Shown: positions 44,057-54,520 of the stretch, piece by piece
Layout: each line of letters starts with the position of its first letter
Position numbering within the stretch: the stretch's first letter is position 1
Position numbers and translations under genes: made by a program
Notes under the pieces: generated by a model
Told to the model about the DNA's origin: nothing
Databases searched by the model: none
What the model saw: only the letters and a program-made list of their open reading frames with translations
From: Chthoniobacter sp.
Lineage (GTDB): Bacteria > Verrucomicrobiota > Verrucomicrobiia > Chthoniobacterales > Chthoniobacteraceae
Length of the DNA stretch: 64,000 nt
Direction of reading: 5' to 3'
Assembly: GCA_021414005.1 (NCBI GenBank)
Contig: JAIOPH010000006.1
Coordinates: 62,001 to 126,000 of the forward strand

Positions 44057-45343
44057 TCACGCCAGCCGCGCGGGCTGACCGGTGCTTTCCAGCACCGAGT
44101 GCCACAACTCGCTTTGTGGATCGATCTTGCGCCGGCCCTGCGTGGCGAGCGGAATCGGCAGATGCACAAAGGCTCCGTGCCAGCGCCCGGCGAGCAGTCC
44201 GGTCTTGCCCGCCATCCCGGCATGCACCGCGTGCTGCGCGAGCTGGGAGCAGTAGAAATTGTCCGCCGCATTCGCCGGCACGCTACGGATCATATAACTC
44301 GGATCGATATATTTCAGGTTACACTCGATTTTTCGCGCCTTGAAAAATGCGTTGATCCGGTCCTTCAGGAAAAGTCCGATGTCTCCCAAACGTTTGTTGC
44401 CGCTGGCATCCGTCTCGCCATGCGCCTCGAGCAAGTCCTGCCCGGCACCTTCCGCCACGACGATGACCGCGTTCTTATGCTTCGCCAGACGGTAGCGCAG
44501 CGACTCGAGCAGCCCGCGCGCGCCTTCGAGCTGGAACTCCACCTCCGGGATCAGGACAAAATCCACATTGCTCCCGGCGAGCGACGCATAGCTCGCGATA
44601 AACCCGGAATCACGCCCCATCAGCTTCACGAGCCCAATGCCATTCATCGAGCCAAGCGCCTCGCTGTGTGCGCACTTCAGCGCCTGCACCGCCACGCCAA
44701 AAGCCGTCTCAAACCCGAACGACTTGTCGAGAAACATAATGTCGTTGTCGATTGTCTTGGGGATGCCGACCACGGCCTTTTTCAAGCCTCGCCGTGCGAT
44801 CTCCTCCGTGAGTTTGAAAGCGCCGCGCAACGTCCCGTCACCGCCGACCACGAAGAGGATGTCGCAGCTCATCTCCTCCAGAAAATCCACCATCTCGCCG
44901 ATGTCCTGATGCCCGCGCGAAGTGCCGAGGATACTCCCTCCGAAACTGTGAATCTGCGACACCGACTCCGGCCTCAGCGTCATCGGGGTGTGCCCGTATT
45001 TCGGCACCAACCCCTCGTAGCCGTAGCGGAAGCCGTAGGTCTTCGTCACGCCATAGCGCAGATGGAGCTGCGTCACGATGCCCCGGATGATGTCATTCAG
45101 CCCCGGACACAGCCCGCCGCAGGTCACAATCCCCGCTGTCGTCTTTGCGGGATTGAAAAAAATGTGCTCACGTGCCCCGGCCACCTCGAAACTGAGCTGC
45201 GGCTGCGGCACTTCACCCGGCGACATGCGGTGGTCGAAAAGGACGCGCTCCTCGTCCGTCTTGAAACTCACCTCCACGCCGCTGTGATGACGCAGCGGCG
45301 AAAGATTTTCGCACGGTCCTAAAGACTTGATCGCAGTATCCAT
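44057..45343 (-). CDS. 6-phosphofructokinase
   Basis: A 428-residue PFK of the long type. The nucleotide-binding [11 protein letters not shown], the GGDGTLRGA loop and PKTIDNDI substrate loop are clear, with MGRDSGF and an IDPSYMIRS element further on. GGDG (not GGDD) together with PKTIDND is the combination of ATP-using plant-like and group III enzymes, so ATP rather than pyrophosphate is the likely donor, an inference. Catalyses fructose-6-phosphate to fructose-1,6-bisphosphate in glycolysis. It is divergent from sod, with 186 bp between them. Confidence 0.92.
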   Translation of the reverse strand: MDTAIKSLGPCENLSPLRHHSGVEVSFKTDEERVLFDHRMSPGEVPQPQLSFEVAGAREHIFFNPAKTTAGIVTCGGLCPGLNDIIRGIVTQLHLRYGVTKTYGFRYGYEGLVPKYGHTPMTLRPESVSQIHSFGGSILGTSRGHQDIGEMVDFLEEMSCDILFVVGGDGTLRGAFKLTEEIARRGLKKAVVGIPKTIDNDIMFLDKSFGFETAFGVAVQALKCAHSEALGSMNGIGLVKLMGRDSGFIASYASLAGSNVDFVLIPEVEFQLEGARGLLESLRYRLAKHKNAVIVVAEGAGQDLLEAHGETDASGNKRLGDIGLFLKDRINAFFKARKIECNLKYIDPSYMIRSVPANAADNFYCSQLAQHAVHAGMAGKTGLLAGRWHGAFVHLPIPLATQGRRKIDPQSELWHSVLESTGQPARLA

Positions 45344-45529
45344 GAAGGCGCAGATGAATGGCGGGCCACCCGTGCCAACTCAAGGCGGAAACACAATCTC
45401 CGCCCGAAATACCGTCGGCGCAGTTTTTTCGCACACCCCGCTTGCCACACAGGCATCCGCTTTCCATCATCCACGCGAACCTCAACTACCGGCCTCCGCA
45501 TCACGGGGCCACAACCAACCAACATCATC

Positions 45530-46159
45530 ATGGCCCACGAACTACCCGCACTTCCGTATCCCTTCGCCGCTCTCGAACCGTCGCTCGACGCCAGGACGAT
45601 GGAGATTCATCACGACAAACATCACGCTGCTTACGTGACGAACCTCAACAAGGCGCTCGAAAGTGCGCCCGCGCTGGCCAGCAAGAGCGCGGAGGATTTG
45701 ATCCGCGATCTCGCCAGCGTGCCCGAGGGCATCCGCAACGCCGTGCGCAACAACGGCGGCGGCCACGTGAACCACTCCTTTTTCTGGAAACTCCTCAAGC
45801 CCGGCTCCGATGGTAAACCCGTGGGCAAGCTCGCCGAAGCCATCACCGCCACCTTCGGCGATCTCGGCCAGCTTCAGGAAAAACTCAATGCTGCGGGCGT
45901 GGGCCGCTTCGGCTCCGGCTGGGCCTGGCTCTACGTCGGCGGCGGCAAGCTCGAAATCGGTTCCACGGCCAATCAGGACAACCCGATCATGGGCAAGGCT
46001 ATCGCCGGAATCGAAGGCACACCCGTCCTCGGCATCGACGTCTGGGAACACGCCTACTACCTCCACTACCAGAACCGCCGCCCCGACTACCTCAAAGCCA
46101 TCTGGGCCGTCATCAACTGGGCCCAGGTCGAGGAAAACTACCTCGCCGCGGTGAAGTAG
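45530..46159 (+). CDS. superoxide dismutase (Fe/Mn family)
   Basis: A 209-residue dismutase. Metal ligands lie in [13 protein letters not shown] (first His), [11 protein letters not shown] (second His) and [19 protein letters not shown] (Asp and His). [10 protein letters not shown] and the Gly-rich segment near it favour manganese. No signal peptide, so cytoplasmic. A single gene with its own upstream region, shared with the divergent phosphofructokinase. Confidence 0.95.
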   Translation: MAHELPALPYPFAALEPSLDARTMEIHHDKHHAAYVTNLNKALESAPALASKSAEDLIRDLASVPEGIRNAVRNNGGGHVNHSFFWKLLKPGSDGKPVGKLAEAITATFGDLGQLQEKLNAAGVGRFGSGWAWLYVGGGKLEIGSTANQDNPIMGKAIAGIEGTPVLGIDVWEHAYYLHYQNRRPDYLKAIWAVINWAQVEENYLAAVK

Positions 46160-46211
46160 GCGCGGAGGGTCACGGCTTTGCCGAAAAAAGCCGCCGTCAT
46201 TCCACCCGCGT

Positions 46212-47108
46212 ATGTCCCCCGAGGCATCCACGCACTCCCGTCTCCGCTGGCATGTCGGCCGGTGGCTGCTCGGGTTAGCCCTCGCGGCCTGCGCGTGGCT
46301 GGGTTGGCGCGAATATGACTACCGCGCCGCCGTGCGCGAGGCGGAGGCGGCGGGGTACCGGTGGAAAACCCGTGAACCGTTCGACCTCATCCTCGCTGAC
46401 TGGCATGCGGCGCTGCAAAAGGCGACATGGACGGATCGCTATCGGATGCTCGAACTCCGATCGAATCGCGAGCTGCCCGCCCGCCGACTGATCCGCCGCC
46501 TCCGACCCACGCGGATACAAGCGCTGGGTTGTCGAAACACGAATTTGGACGCCCTGAAAGGGATCACCACACTTCAATACCTAAGGTTCGACGACGCCGT
46601 CCTGCTGCAAAACGTGGACGGTCTCAAGGGGCTCACCGCGTTGCGAAATTTCAGTATCGGCGAATGCCCAGCGTTGCAAAACCTCGACGGCCTAAAGGGA
46701 CTCCCTGCCCTGCAAGAACTTCGCCTCAGCGACTGCGCTGCGTTGCAGAACGTGGACGGTATTCGAGGGCTCTCCGCGCTGCGCTGGCTCACACTCAGCG
46801 ACTGCAAGCGGCTGCAAAACGTGGACGCCCTCGAGGGACTCACCGGACTGCAACGGCTCGACCTATACTATTGTAGCGCGCTGCACGACTTGGACGGTCT
46901 GAGAGGCCTCTCGACGTTGCGCGAACTGCGACTCGACCACTGCACCTCGCTGAAAAATCTGGCCCCTGTTTACAATCTTCACGCGCTGCAATCGATCGAC
47001 CTCAGCAACTGCCGCTCGCTCCCCGCCGTCGCGTTGCGCGAGCTCCGCGCCGCCCTACCAAAAACCGCCATCACCTTTCCCAATGGCAGCAAATCCCCGC
47101 CGCCATGA
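46212..47108 (+). CDS. membrane-anchored LRR protein, Cys-containing repeats
   Basis: A 298-residue protein. An N-terminal transmembrane helix (about 18-34, LLGLALAACAWLGW) is followed by a helical linker and about eight LRRs of the form GLxxLxxLxLSDCxxLQNVDGL (about 105-280). The repeats are of the cysteine-containing kind, unlike the LPPEIG type of the protein at 26837. Likely periplasmic and interaction-related; nothing more can be said. ATG at 46212 follows sod by 52 bp. Confidence 0.75.
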   Translation: MSPEASTHSRLRWHVGRWLLGLALAACAWLGWREYDYRAAVREAEAAGYRWKTREPFDLILADWHAALQKATWTDRYRMLELRSNRELPARRLIRRLRPTRIQALGCRNTNLDALKGITTLQYLRFDDAVLLQNVDGLKGLTALRNFSIGECPALQNLDGLKGLPALQELRLSDCAALQNVDGIRGLSALRWLTLSDCKRLQNVDALEGLTGLQRLDLYYCSALHDLDGLRGLSTLRELRLDHCTSLKNLAPVYNLHALQSIDLSNCRSLPAVALRELRAALPKTAITFPNGSKSPPP

Positions 47109-47472
47109 CGGGAGGCGAATAGCCGACTGGGCGGACTGTTCGTCATCACTTGCTGGGCGGCGGCACCGCGCAAATGGGGAGCATGAGTGTGCCCCCCAGC
47201 GTGTCATCCTGAGCGGAGTTCCGTGCGGGCGAAGGCGGGACGGAACGGAGTCGAAGGACCTCTAACTATTCGCGGGCGGAGGCGGTAGGAGAAAACGCTG
47301 CGCCGCGTGTAACCGCATGACACACCCACCAGCCGCCATCTTTGCCCCCGCCGGGAGTTAGAGGTCCTTCGACTGCGCTGCGCAAAGCCTCCGCTCCGCT
47401 CAGGATGACCGCTGTCTTGACGCTCCGCTCGACAAATTGCCGTTCGCCACCCGGCTTGCACTCCCCGCGCTG
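47109..47472. other. intergenic region holding a MITE-like inverted repeat
   Basis: No gene was recognised. The centre (47203-47409) is a nested inverted repeat annotated separately. The first ~90 bp and last ~60 bp show nothing recognisable. A promoter for mfd should lie at the right end, possibly within the repeat. Confidence 0.6.
47203..47409. repeat. MITE-like element with two nested inverted-repeat pairs
   Basis: The outer arms GTCATCCTGAGCGGAG (47203-47218) and complement (47394-47409) are perfect over 16 bp. The inner arms GTCGAAGGACCTCTAACT (47250-47267) and complement (47356-47373) are perfect over 18 bp. The centre (47268-47355) is not symmetrical. The GTCATCCTGAGCG...GTCGAAGGA arm sequence is a repeat I know from many bacterial genomes. 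No transposase is encoded. Confidence 0.85.
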
Positions 47473-50400
47473 ATGCGCGAAACCATGCGCCCGCGGATGC
47501 CACCGAAATCCGACCTGCTCGACGAACTCGCCGCCTCCCCGCCGCTGGCGGAGAAGCTGGGAGTGGTGCGTACGGGCGCGGCGGCGGTGGCGTTCGAGCA
47601 GGTGGTGGAAAGCGCGCGGCCGGTGCTGGCGGCGCTGCTCGCGCGGGTGGCGAAGGGACGGGTGTGGATCGTGTGTCGCGACGTGCGGGCACAGGAGACG
47701 ATGTACAATGAGCTGCTCCACTGGCACCCCGACGCGCTCTTTTTCCCCGAGGCCGACCAGGCGCCGGTGGAGGGTGCGCTGCCCGATCCCGAGACGGCGG
47801 CGGAGCGACTGGCGCTGGTGCAGACGCTGGCGGGTTCGCGGAAAAAGGAGATCGTGGTGCTCACGCACGGGAGTCTGCATGACGATGTGCCGACGCCGGC
47901 GGCGCTGAAAAAGCTGGAGATCAAGTTGGCGCGCGGCGCGCGGCTGGATCGCGCGGTGCTGCTCGCGCAACTCGCCAAGGCGGGTTACGAGCACGCGCCA
48001 ACGGTCGCGGCGCGCGGGCAGTATGCGGTGCGCGGCGGGATTCTCGATGTGTTCTCTTTCCATCACACGCTGCCGGTGCGCGTGGAGTTGTTCGACGACG
48101 AGATCGAGTCGTTGCGCGAGTTCGACCTCGATACGCAGACCAGCGTCCGCCATGTGGACACGGCCAGTTTTCTTCTCGGCGACGCCACCACCGCCGCGAA
48201 GCCCACGGCGACGACCACCCTGCGCGAACTCATCCGCGCCGAGGATCTGACGGTGGATGCCGGGGCGGATTTCAAGGACGCGCGGGTGCGGATTTTGGAG
48301 GGGTCGTTCGCTGCAGAGGGTTGTGGGGACGGAGAGGACGGAATTACGGAATTGGAGGAACGCGGCGGAACGAGCTTCACGTCTTCCCAATTTGGTAATT
48401 TGGAAAAATTCCGTAATTCCGTTTCCTCCGAATCCTCCGGCGAGGCAGGGAAGGAAAGTAGCTTGGACTTTAGTCCACAGTCCCCAGACACCGGACTAAA
48501 GTCCGAGCTACTTTGCGACTTCACCACGGCGTTTCTCGACCACGGGCTGGGGGAGTTTGAGGCGGGCGATTTCGTGGTGGATGAGATGAAGCGTGAGCGG
48601 TTCTTCGCGCAGCTCCGCGCGTGGCGCACGGACGGCTGGAGCGTCCACATTTTCTGCAACAACGAGGGCGAGGTCGAACGCCTCAACGACCTCATCCCGC
48701 CGGTCGAGGCGGACCCGCTGCGCTTCACGATCGGCCCGCTGGCGCGCGGGTTTGTTTTCCCCACGGGAAAAATCGCGGTGCTGTCCGACGCCGAGCTGTT
48801 TGGGCGGTATCGCAACAACCGCGCGCGGCGGCTCGCGCTGCGCCGTGCGCGTGATCAGGCGCAGCGGACGCAGATTGATTTCAGCGAGCTAAATGAGGAC
48901 GACCTCGTGGTGCATCTCGAGCACGGCATTGGCCGCTACGAGGGCATGAAGTCCATCCCGAGCGCCGACGGCAAAACGGAGGAGGTGCTCGTCATCGCCT
49001 TCGCCGACGACGCGCGGCTCTACGTGCCGCTGGAGCAGTCGTTCCTCATCTCGCGCTACGTCGGCGTGGGGAAGCGCAACCCGCAGCTCTCGCAGCTCGG
49101 CGATGGCAAATGGGCCAAGGCGAAGAAGAGCGCGGAGAAGGCGGTCTTCGACTACGCGTCGAAGCTCCTCGCCATGCACGCTGAGCGCGAGATCGCGCAG
49201 GGCTTCGCCTTTCCGCCGGACAGCAAATGGCAGCACGAGTTCGAGGCGTCGTTCCTTTTCAAAGAAACCGCCGATCAGCTCACGGCCATCGCCGCGACCA
49301 AGGCGGACATGGAGAGCGAGCGCCCGATGGACCGGCTCATCTGCGGCGACGTGGGCTTTGGCAAAACCGAGGTCGCGATCCGCGCGGCGTTCAAGGCCGT
49401 GACGGCTGGGAAACAAGTGGCGATCCTGGTTCCGACGACGGTGCTGGCGCAGCAGCACTACCAGAATTTCCGCGAGCGCTTCAGCGACTACCCGATGAGC
49501 GTCGAGACGCTCTCGCGTTTCCGCAGCCCCGCCGAGCAGCGCAAGACGCTCGAAGGTTTGCGCGACGGCTCGGTGGATGTCGTCGTCGGCACGCACCGGC
49601 TGATCTCGAAGGACGTGGCGTTCAAAAACCTCGGCCTCGTGGTAATCGACGAGGAGCAGCGCTTCGGGGTGCTGCACAAGGAGCGGTTCAAGGAAATGTT
49701 TCAGCTCGTGGACATGCTCACGCTTTCCGCCACGCCGATCCCGCGCACGCTGTATCTGTCGCTGATGGGTGCGAAGGACATGAGCACCATCGAGACGCCG
49801 CCGCTCAATCGCATCCCGACCGACACGCTGATCTGCCCGTACGACGAGCGGATCATCCGCGACGCCATCAACCGCGAACTCGCGCGCCAGGGGCAGGTGT
49901 ATTTTCTGCACAACCGCGTGCAGTCGATCGAGAAAGTGCGCGACCGCATCGCGCAGCTCTGCCCGAAGGCGCGGCTGGTGATCGGGCACGGGCAGATGGA
50001 CGAGCACGAGCTGGAGGACGTGATGCAGCAGTTCGTCAGCGCGCAGGCCGACGTGCTGATCTCGACCACGATCATCGAGAGCGGCCTCGATATTCCAAAC
50101 GCGAACACGATCATCATCGACCGCGCCGACCGCTTCGGGCTGGCCGATCTCTACCAGCTCCGCGGGCGTGTGGGCCGCGCGCAGCACAAGGCCTACGCCT
50201 ACCTGCTGCTCCCACGCGACATGCTGAGCGGCGGCGAGGCGCGCAAGCGGATCAACGCGATCAAGCAATACAGTTCGCTCGGCGCGGGCTTCAAAATCGC
50301 CATGCGCGATCTGGAAATCCGCGGCGCCGGAAACATCCTCGGCACCGCGCAAAGCGGGCACATCGTGAGCATCGGCTTCGATTTGTACTGCTCGCTGCTC

Positions 50401-50994
50401 CGGCAGGCGGTCTCGAAGCTCAAAGGCGAAAAGGTGCGCCCGCGGCTGGACGTGGTGTTGCGGACGGATTTCGTGGTGCTGCGGGAGGCGGAGTGGGGTG
50501 GGGCGGAGAGTGGAGATGGGAAAGCGGATAACGGAAGGAAGCTCGCCGCCGGGTCTAGTCCCGCAGAGCGCAACCGCCGCGGATGGATTCCGGTTCTGCC
50601 TGCGAAACCCGATCTCCCGGCTCAGAACTCCAACCCTCGCGGTGGCTGCGCGGCGTTCCTCCCCGCCGCTTACATCGCTGAGTCGCAGCCTCGCATCCAG
50701 GCCTACCGCCGCCTCGCGGAGGTGAATACGCAGGAGCAACTCGACGCGCTGCGCAAGACGTGGCGCGACCGCTTTGGCCCTCTCCCGGAGGCGGCGGAGA
50801 ATCTGCTCGCGCTGACCGAGATCAAACTCGCTGCCGCGGCGCGGAAGATCGCGATTGTCGAGGCGAAGGACGGCAAGCTCATGCTCACGCGCAACGGGGA
50901 CTTCATCCTGATCGGCGGAAAATTTCCCCGCCTCACCGCGCCCGAGCCGACACCGCGCCTGCGCGAGATGCTGGCGATGCTGCGAAGCCTATGA
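47473..50994 (+). CDS. mfd: transcription-repair coupling factor Mfd, with two in-frame insertions
   Basis: A 1173-residue Mfd. The UvrB-like N-terminal part, the RNA-polymerase-interaction domain ([10 protein letters not shown]), the translocase with Walker [15 protein letters not shown] and [12 protein letters not shown], the [18 protein letters not shown] block and the C-terminal TRCF domain are all present. Mfd displaces stalled RNA polymerase and recruits UvrA. Two stretches do not fit the family: about 65 codons at 48322-48516 made of inverted repeats, and about 50 codons at 50494-50645 before FLPAAYI. Both keep the frame. Start ATG 47473 chosen over 47485 and 47497 (all in frame). The next gene overlaps its stop (ATGA). 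Confidence 0.93.
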   Translation: MRETMRPRMPPKSDLLDELAASPPLAEKLGVVRTGAAAVAFEQVVESARPVLAALLARVAKGRVWIVCRDVRAQETMYNELLHWHPDALFFPEADQAPVEGALPDPETAAERLALVQTLAGSRKKEIVVLTHGSLHDDVPTPAALKKLEIKLARGARLDRAVLLAQLAKAGYEHAPTVAARGQYAVRGGILDVFSFHHTLPVRVELFDDEIESLREFDLDTQTSVRHVDTASFLLGDATTAAKPTATTTLRELIRAEDLTVDAGADFKDARVRILEGSFAAEGCGDGEDGITELEERGGTSFTSSQFGNLEKFRNSVSSESSGEAGKESSLDFSPQSPDTGLKSELLCDFTTAFLDHGLGEFEAGDFVVDEMKRERFFAQLRAWRTDGWSVHIFCNNEGEVERLNDLIPPVEADPLRFTIGPLARGFVFPTGKIAVLSDAELFGRYRNNRARRLALRRARDQAQRTQIDFSELNEDDLVVHLEHGIGRYEGMKSIPSADGKTEEVLVIAFADDARLYVPLEQSFLISRYVGVGKRNPQLSQLGDGKWAKAKKSAEKAVFDYASKLLAMHAEREIAQGFAFPPDSKWQHEFEASFLFKETADQLTAIAATKADMESERPMDRLICGDVGFGKTEVAIRAAFKAVTAGKQVAILVPTTVLAQQHYQNFRERFSDYPMSVETLSRFRSPAEQRKTLEGLRDGSVDVVVGTHRLISKDVAFKNLGLVVIDEEQRFGVLHKERFKEMFQLVDMLTLSATPIPRTLYLSLMGAKDMSTIETPPLNRIPTDTLICPYDERIIRDAINRELARQGQVYFLHNRVQSIEKVRDRIAQLCPKARLVIGHGQMDEHELEDVMQQFVSAQADVLISTTIIESGLDIPNANTIIIDRADRFGLADLYQLRGRVGRAQHKAYAYLLLPRDMLSGGEARKRINAIKQYSSLGAGFKIAMRDLEIRGAGNILGTAQSGHIVSIGFDLYCSLLRQAVSKLKGEKVRPRLDVVLRTDFVVLREAEWGGAESGDGKADNGRKLAAGSSPAERNRRGWIPVLPAKPDLPAQNSNPRGGCAAFLPAAYIAESQPRIQAYRRLAEVNTQEQLDALRKTWRDRFGPLPEAAENLLALTEIKLAAAARKIAIVEAKDGKLMLTRNGDFILIGGKFPRLTAPEPTPRLREMLAMLRSL
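48338..48514. repeat. two inverted repeats inserted in mfd
   Basis: First pair: ACGGAATTACGGAATT at 48338-48353 with its perfect complement at 48407-48422. Second pair: 22-bp arms at 48455-48476 and 48493-48514 that match in 21 of 22 positions, built on GTAGCTYGGACTTTAGTCC. Both look like intergenic repeat families, yet both are translated here in frame with mfd. Confidence 0.85.
50494..50645 (+). repeat. second in-frame insertion in mfd
   Basis: About 150 bp between the conserved VVLREAE and FLPAAYI segments of Mfd. The encoded text is low in hydrophobics and unlike the family ([17 protein letters not shown] and similar). No long perfect palindrome was found. Borders are estimated from the protein pattern. 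Confidence 0.6.
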
Positions 50995-51629
50995 CACGCT
51001 GCTGCGCCATGGGATTCCCCCGCTTCTTTCCCGCCCTGTTCGCCGGCCTCGCGCTGGTCTTCGCCGCGTGCCGCACGCACCCGGCCGTCGGAGCCGCCTA
51101 CCAACCAGCGGAAGGCGATGTCGTCTTCCAGTCCCTGCCGCACAATCCGCTGATCGACGCCATTGAAGGCTCGACCGCGTCGCCCTTTTCCCACTGCGGC
51201 ATCCTGCACCGAGTGGTCGGCGGCTGGGTGGTCATCGAGGCCATAGGTCCAGTGCGCGAGACGCCACTCGCGGAGTGGATCGCGCAAGGCCGGGACCAGC
51301 GCTACACGGCCTTCCGGCTGAACGCGCGGTATCGCGGAAAGATTCCCGCTTTCATCCAGGCCGCGCAGAGTTACGAGGGGCGACCCTACGACATCCACTA
51401 CGATCTCGATGACGCGGCGATCTACTGCTCGGAGCTGATCTACAAAGCGTTTCATCGCGCCACCGGCGAGCGTCTCGGCAAACTCCAAAAGCTCGGCGAA
51501 CTCCGCTGGCAGCCGCACGCCGCGGTCATCCGGCAGATCGAGGGCGGCAACGTGCCCGTCGAGAGGCTCATGATCACGCCGCGCAGTCTTTCCGAAGCGA
51601 CCCAGCTCACAAAAGTTTTCGCGGAATAG
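50991..51629 (+). CDS. YiiX-like permuted papain-fold amidase, lipoprotein
   Basis: A 212-residue exported protein. The N-terminus has a lipobox-like signal (FAGLALVFAAC). The YiiX/NlpC-P60-like fold shows GDVVFQSL, the His motif SPFSHCGIL and the active-site Cys in IYCSELIYKAF, the permuted order of this family. Such enzymes cleave amide bonds in cell-wall peptides or lipids. ATG 50991 overlaps the mfd stop by 4 bp; ATG 51009 is an alternative that keeps the signal. Confidence 0.82.
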   Translation: MTRCCAMGFPRFFPALFAGLALVFAACRTHPAVGAAYQPAEGDVVFQSLPHNPLIDAIEGSTASPFSHCGILHRVVGGWVVIEAIGPVRETPLAEWIAQGRDQRYTAFRLNARYRGKIPAFIQAAQSYEGRPYDIHYDLDDAAIYCSELIYKAFHRATGERLGKLQKLGELRWQPHAAVIRQIEGGNVPVERLMITPRSLSEATQLTKVFAE

Positions 51630-51698
51630 CCGTGGGCTCGCTCGCCACGGCGAGCGAAGTCTTCCTTGGAAAAAGGCCGCTTTCTGCAAAAGTCCGGC

Positions 51699-52154
51699 AT
51701 GACTCTCCCAAAACTTTCCCTGCCTCTCCTCGCCGCGGCCATGAGTCTCGGCGGTTGTGTTTACGACGAATACGATACCGTCTCCGCCCCGCCCCGCCGC
51801 GTTTATCAAGGTGGCTACGCCCGCCGCGAAATCGTGGTCGAGCGCGAGCCCGTGCGCTACTACGACGATCGTCGGTATTACCGCAACGACTACGATCACG
51901 AGGAGCGTTACTATCAGGAACCGTCCCGGCAATACTACCAGTCGCGCCCGTCAGGCTACTATGAGCGCCGCCCGCAGCCTTACGCGAATCGGGTAATTAT
52001 CACGGGGGATCACCGCAATCACGGCGATTACGAGACACCAGAGGAGCGGCGGCGCCGCGAAATTCGCGAGGCGCAGCGCCACGAGAAAAAGAAAAACGAT
52101 AAGAAGGATGACAAAAAGGACGACGACAAGAAGAAGCGAAAACACAAGGATTAG
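51699..52154 (+). CDS. small Tyr/Arg-rich lipoprotein with Lys/Asp tail
   Basis: A 151-residue protein with a lipobox (AAAMSLGGC, Cys about 20). The mature part is very rich in Tyr, Arg and Glu (repeats such as RRYYRNDYDHEERYYQE) and ends in a highly charged Lys/Asp tract. The composition suggests an unstructured, envelope-associated polymer-binding segment. No family recognised. Start 51699 gives the signal peptide. Confidence 0.65.
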   Translation: MTLPKLSLPLLAAAMSLGGCVYDEYDTVSAPPRRVYQGGYARREIVVEREPVRYYDDRRYYRNDYDHEERYYQEPSRQYYQSRPSGYYERRPQPYANRVIITGDHRNHGDYETPEERRRREIREAQRHEKKKNDKKDDKKDDDKKKRKHKD

Positions 52155-52202
52155 CGCGGAATGAGCTTGGCGAATCGCGTGGCGGGCGGCTACCTCCACG
52201 CC

Positions 52203-52955
52203 ATGAATATCTCCCACCTCTCCTCTCTGGCGCTCGCCACCGCTCTCGCCATTGCCACCACTGGTTGCTCCACGTCTTCATCCGGGCTCAAGGCCAAGAC
52301 GGTCCCGACCTCGGCGTTTCTCGACCACGGATCGAGCATGCGCCCGCATCGCGAGCGCGCACCGTTCAACGCTGTGTGGGTGAGCCCGAAGTTTGAAGCC
52401 GTGCGCGCCAATTACCGCGGCATCAACATCGCCCCCGTGAACACGCATTATCTCCGCGCCGTGGACCGCCCGCTCGTCACGATGCTGGAGGGACCAAAGG
52501 CGAAGGATCGTCCCGTGGCGGCGAGCGCGGAGGTGCTGCGTCAGGCGTTCGTCGCGGCGTTTCGCGATGCACCCGGCGGCCGCTACCAGCTCACCAGCGG
52601 CCGGGGCCCGGCGGTGCTCTCACTGGAGCTGGCGCTCGTGGAGCTGAACCCGACCAATGTCGTCGGCAATGCCGTAAAATACGGTGCGCCCGGCGGATCG
52701 GTCGTTGCTCCCGCGACCAAGGGCAACTGCGCCATCGAAGGCAAGCTGAAGGACAGCCGCACGGGCGAACTCCTTTTCGCCTTTGCCGACAACGAGCACG
52801 ACAAGTTTGGCATCGTCAGCCTGCGGGATTTTTCATCCTACGGCCACGCACGCTCGACGATGAAGGACTGGGCTAAACAGTTCGCCGAACTCATGCGCAC
52901 TCCGGCTTCGCACAAGGTCGAAGATTCCTCGACCATCTCGCTGAACCCGCTCTGA
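52203..52955 (+). CDS. DUF3313-like lipoprotein
   Basis: A 250-residue protein with a lipobox (AIATTGC, Cys about 20). The mature domain, with FLDHGSSMRPHRERAPFNAVWVSP and LRQAFVAAFRD, resembles DUF3313 outer-membrane-type lipoproteins. Function is unknown. The three genes 50991, 51699 and 52203 are all exported and close together; they may form one envelope-related unit. The start at 52203 was chosen for the signal peptide over an in-frame ATG at 52161. Confidence 0.65.
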   Translation: MNISHLSSLALATALAIATTGCSTSSSGLKAKTVPTSAFLDHGSSMRPHRERAPFNAVWVSPKFEAVRANYRGINIAPVNTHYLRAVDRPLVTMLEGPKAKDRPVAASAEVLRQAFVAAFRDAPGGRYQLTSGRGPAVLSLELALVELNPTNVVGNAVKYGAPGGSVVAPATKGNCAIEGKLKDSRTGELLFAFADNEHDKFGIVSLRDFSSYGHARSTMKDWAKQFAELMRTPASHKVEDSSTISLNPL

Positions 52956-53092
52956 TTTTGTAAGCGGGCGAGTGCCGCGCAGCGTTCGCGGCATTTCGAA
53001 AAAAAGGGGGCTGGTGTTTGCGGCTGCAAACCGTGATCCGCACCGGAGACGAAAAATTGCGCTCATCCGCCGCTGCCGTTCGTATCGCCGTC

Positions 53093-54499
53093 GTGTCCAT
53101 CGCCATCCACTGGTTCCGCCGCGATCTGCGGCTGACCGACAACACCGGACTCGCCGCCGCCGCTGTGGCGCACGATGTAGTCGTCCCCGTTTACATCGTC
53201 AGTGCGTGGCAGCGGGAGCACCACTGGTGCGGCGCACCTCGGCAGGAATTTCTGTGCGGATGCCTCGCCTCGCTGGCGAAGAACCTCGCGGCCATAGGCG
53301 CGCGGCTCATCATCCGATGCGGACCGCCGGAAGCGGCCTTGGAAAAGCTCGTCAGCGAAACCGGCGCGGACGCCATATATTTCAATCGCGATCCCGATCC
53401 GTATGGCCGCGCCGTGGAGCAGCGGCTGGCGGCGCGGGCGGTGGAGTTGGGGGTTAAAGTTCACGCGCATCAGGACATCGCGATCCACGAGCGCGATGAA
53501 GTCCTCACGGCCGGCGGCACACCGTTTCGGGTCTTCACTCCGTACGCTAAAGCGTGGTTGAAGCTGGAAAAACCCGCACTCCACCGCGCAATCGCACGAC
53601 TTTCCACACCGCCGAACATCACCAGCGATCCCCTGCCCACCCTGCGAACTTGGGGCCTCACGAGTGACGCGGAGATCATCGCACCGGGTGAGGCCGCCGC
53701 CCGCGCGCGGCTCGGACGTTTCCTCGACGACCCGATCCGCGACTACTCCGCCACACGCAACCTGCCGGTTGACGGTACTAACTCCCGCCTTTCCCAGGAC
53801 CTCCGCCACGGCACCCTCTCCATCCGCGAAGTCTATAACCAATGCACCGCGCTCGCCGCCGCCGAGCCGCGACATGCCCGCAGCGTCGGTGTGTATGTGA
53901 ACGAACTCATCTGGCGCGAGTTTTACATGCAAGTGCTCTGGCACTGGCCGGGCGTGCTGGAGCACGAGATGCAGGAGCACTACCGCAGTCTGAAATGGCG
54001 CGACCACTTGCGGCCCGAGACCGCGCCCGGCGGCGCAGCCTTTCAGCGCTGGTGCGCGGGCGAGACCGGCTTTCCCATCGTGGATGCCGGCATGCGCGAA
54101 CTCCGCGCCACGGGTTACATGCACAACCGCGTGCGCATGATCACCGCCATGTTTCTCACCAAAGATCTGCACGTCTGGTGGATGCACGGCGAGAGCTGGT
54201 TCATGCGCCGGCTCGTGGACGGCGAAATCGCGAGCAACAACGGCGGCTGGCAATGGAGCGCCAGCACCGGCACCGATGCCGCGCCCTACTTCCGCATCCA
54301 GAACCCGTGGTCGCAAACGCAGCGCTTTGATCCCGACGGCAACTACATCAAACGCTGGGTGCCGGAACTGCGCGACGTGCCCGCGCCCAGACTGGCCGCC
54401 CCCCCCTCGCCGGGCCTGCCGCTCACCAAAGGCTACCCGCTTCCCATCGTGGATCACCATCGGGAACGTGACGTCGCGCTGGAGATGTTCCGCCGCTAA
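53093..54499 (+). CDS. phr: deoxyribodipyrimidine photolyase / cryptochrome family
   Basis: A 468-residue class I photolyase. The N-terminal antenna domain begins IHWFRRDLRLTDN. The FAD-binding domain has RDYSATRNLP, LIWREFYMQVLWHWPG, TGFPIVDAGMREL, MHNRVRMI, DLHVWWMHGESWF and NNGGWQWSASTGTDAAPYFRI. All FAD-pocket and tryptophan-chain positions I can check are typical. It repairs UV-made cyclobutane dimers with blue light. GTG 53093 precedes the conserved start; a TTG at 53018 would add 25 unlikely residues. Confidence 0.94.
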   Translation: MSIAIHWFRRDLRLTDNTGLAAAAVAHDVVVPVYIVSAWQREHHWCGAPRQEFLCGCLASLAKNLAAIGARLIIRCGPPEAALEKLVSETGADAIYFNRDPDPYGRAVEQRLAARAVELGVKVHAHQDIAIHERDEVLTAGGTPFRVFTPYAKAWLKLEKPALHRAIARLSTPPNITSDPLPTLRTWGLTSDAEIIAPGEAAARARLGRFLDDPIRDYSATRNLPVDGTNSRLSQDLRHGTLSIREVYNQCTALAAAEPRHARSVGVYVNELIWREFYMQVLWHWPGVLEHEMQEHYRSLKWRDHLRPETAPGGAAFQRWCAGETGFPIVDAGMRELRATGYMHNRVRMITAMFLTKDLHVWWMHGESWFMRRLVDGEIASNNGGWQWSASTGTDAAPYFRIQNPWSQTQRFDPDGNYIKRWVPELRDVPAPRLAAPPSPGLPLTKGYPLPIVDHHRERDVALEMFRR

Positions 54500-54520
54500 A
54501 AAAACCGCCGGACTGTCTCC

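Noticed and set aside
46173..46193. Hairpin after superoxide dismutase as terminator
   Set aside because: Stem is only 7 bp and no U-tract follows, so it is not a convincing intrinsic terminator.
48889..50739. Minus-strand open frame of 616 codons opposite mfd
   Set aside because: Antisense shadow of a conserved gene; no recognisable motif.
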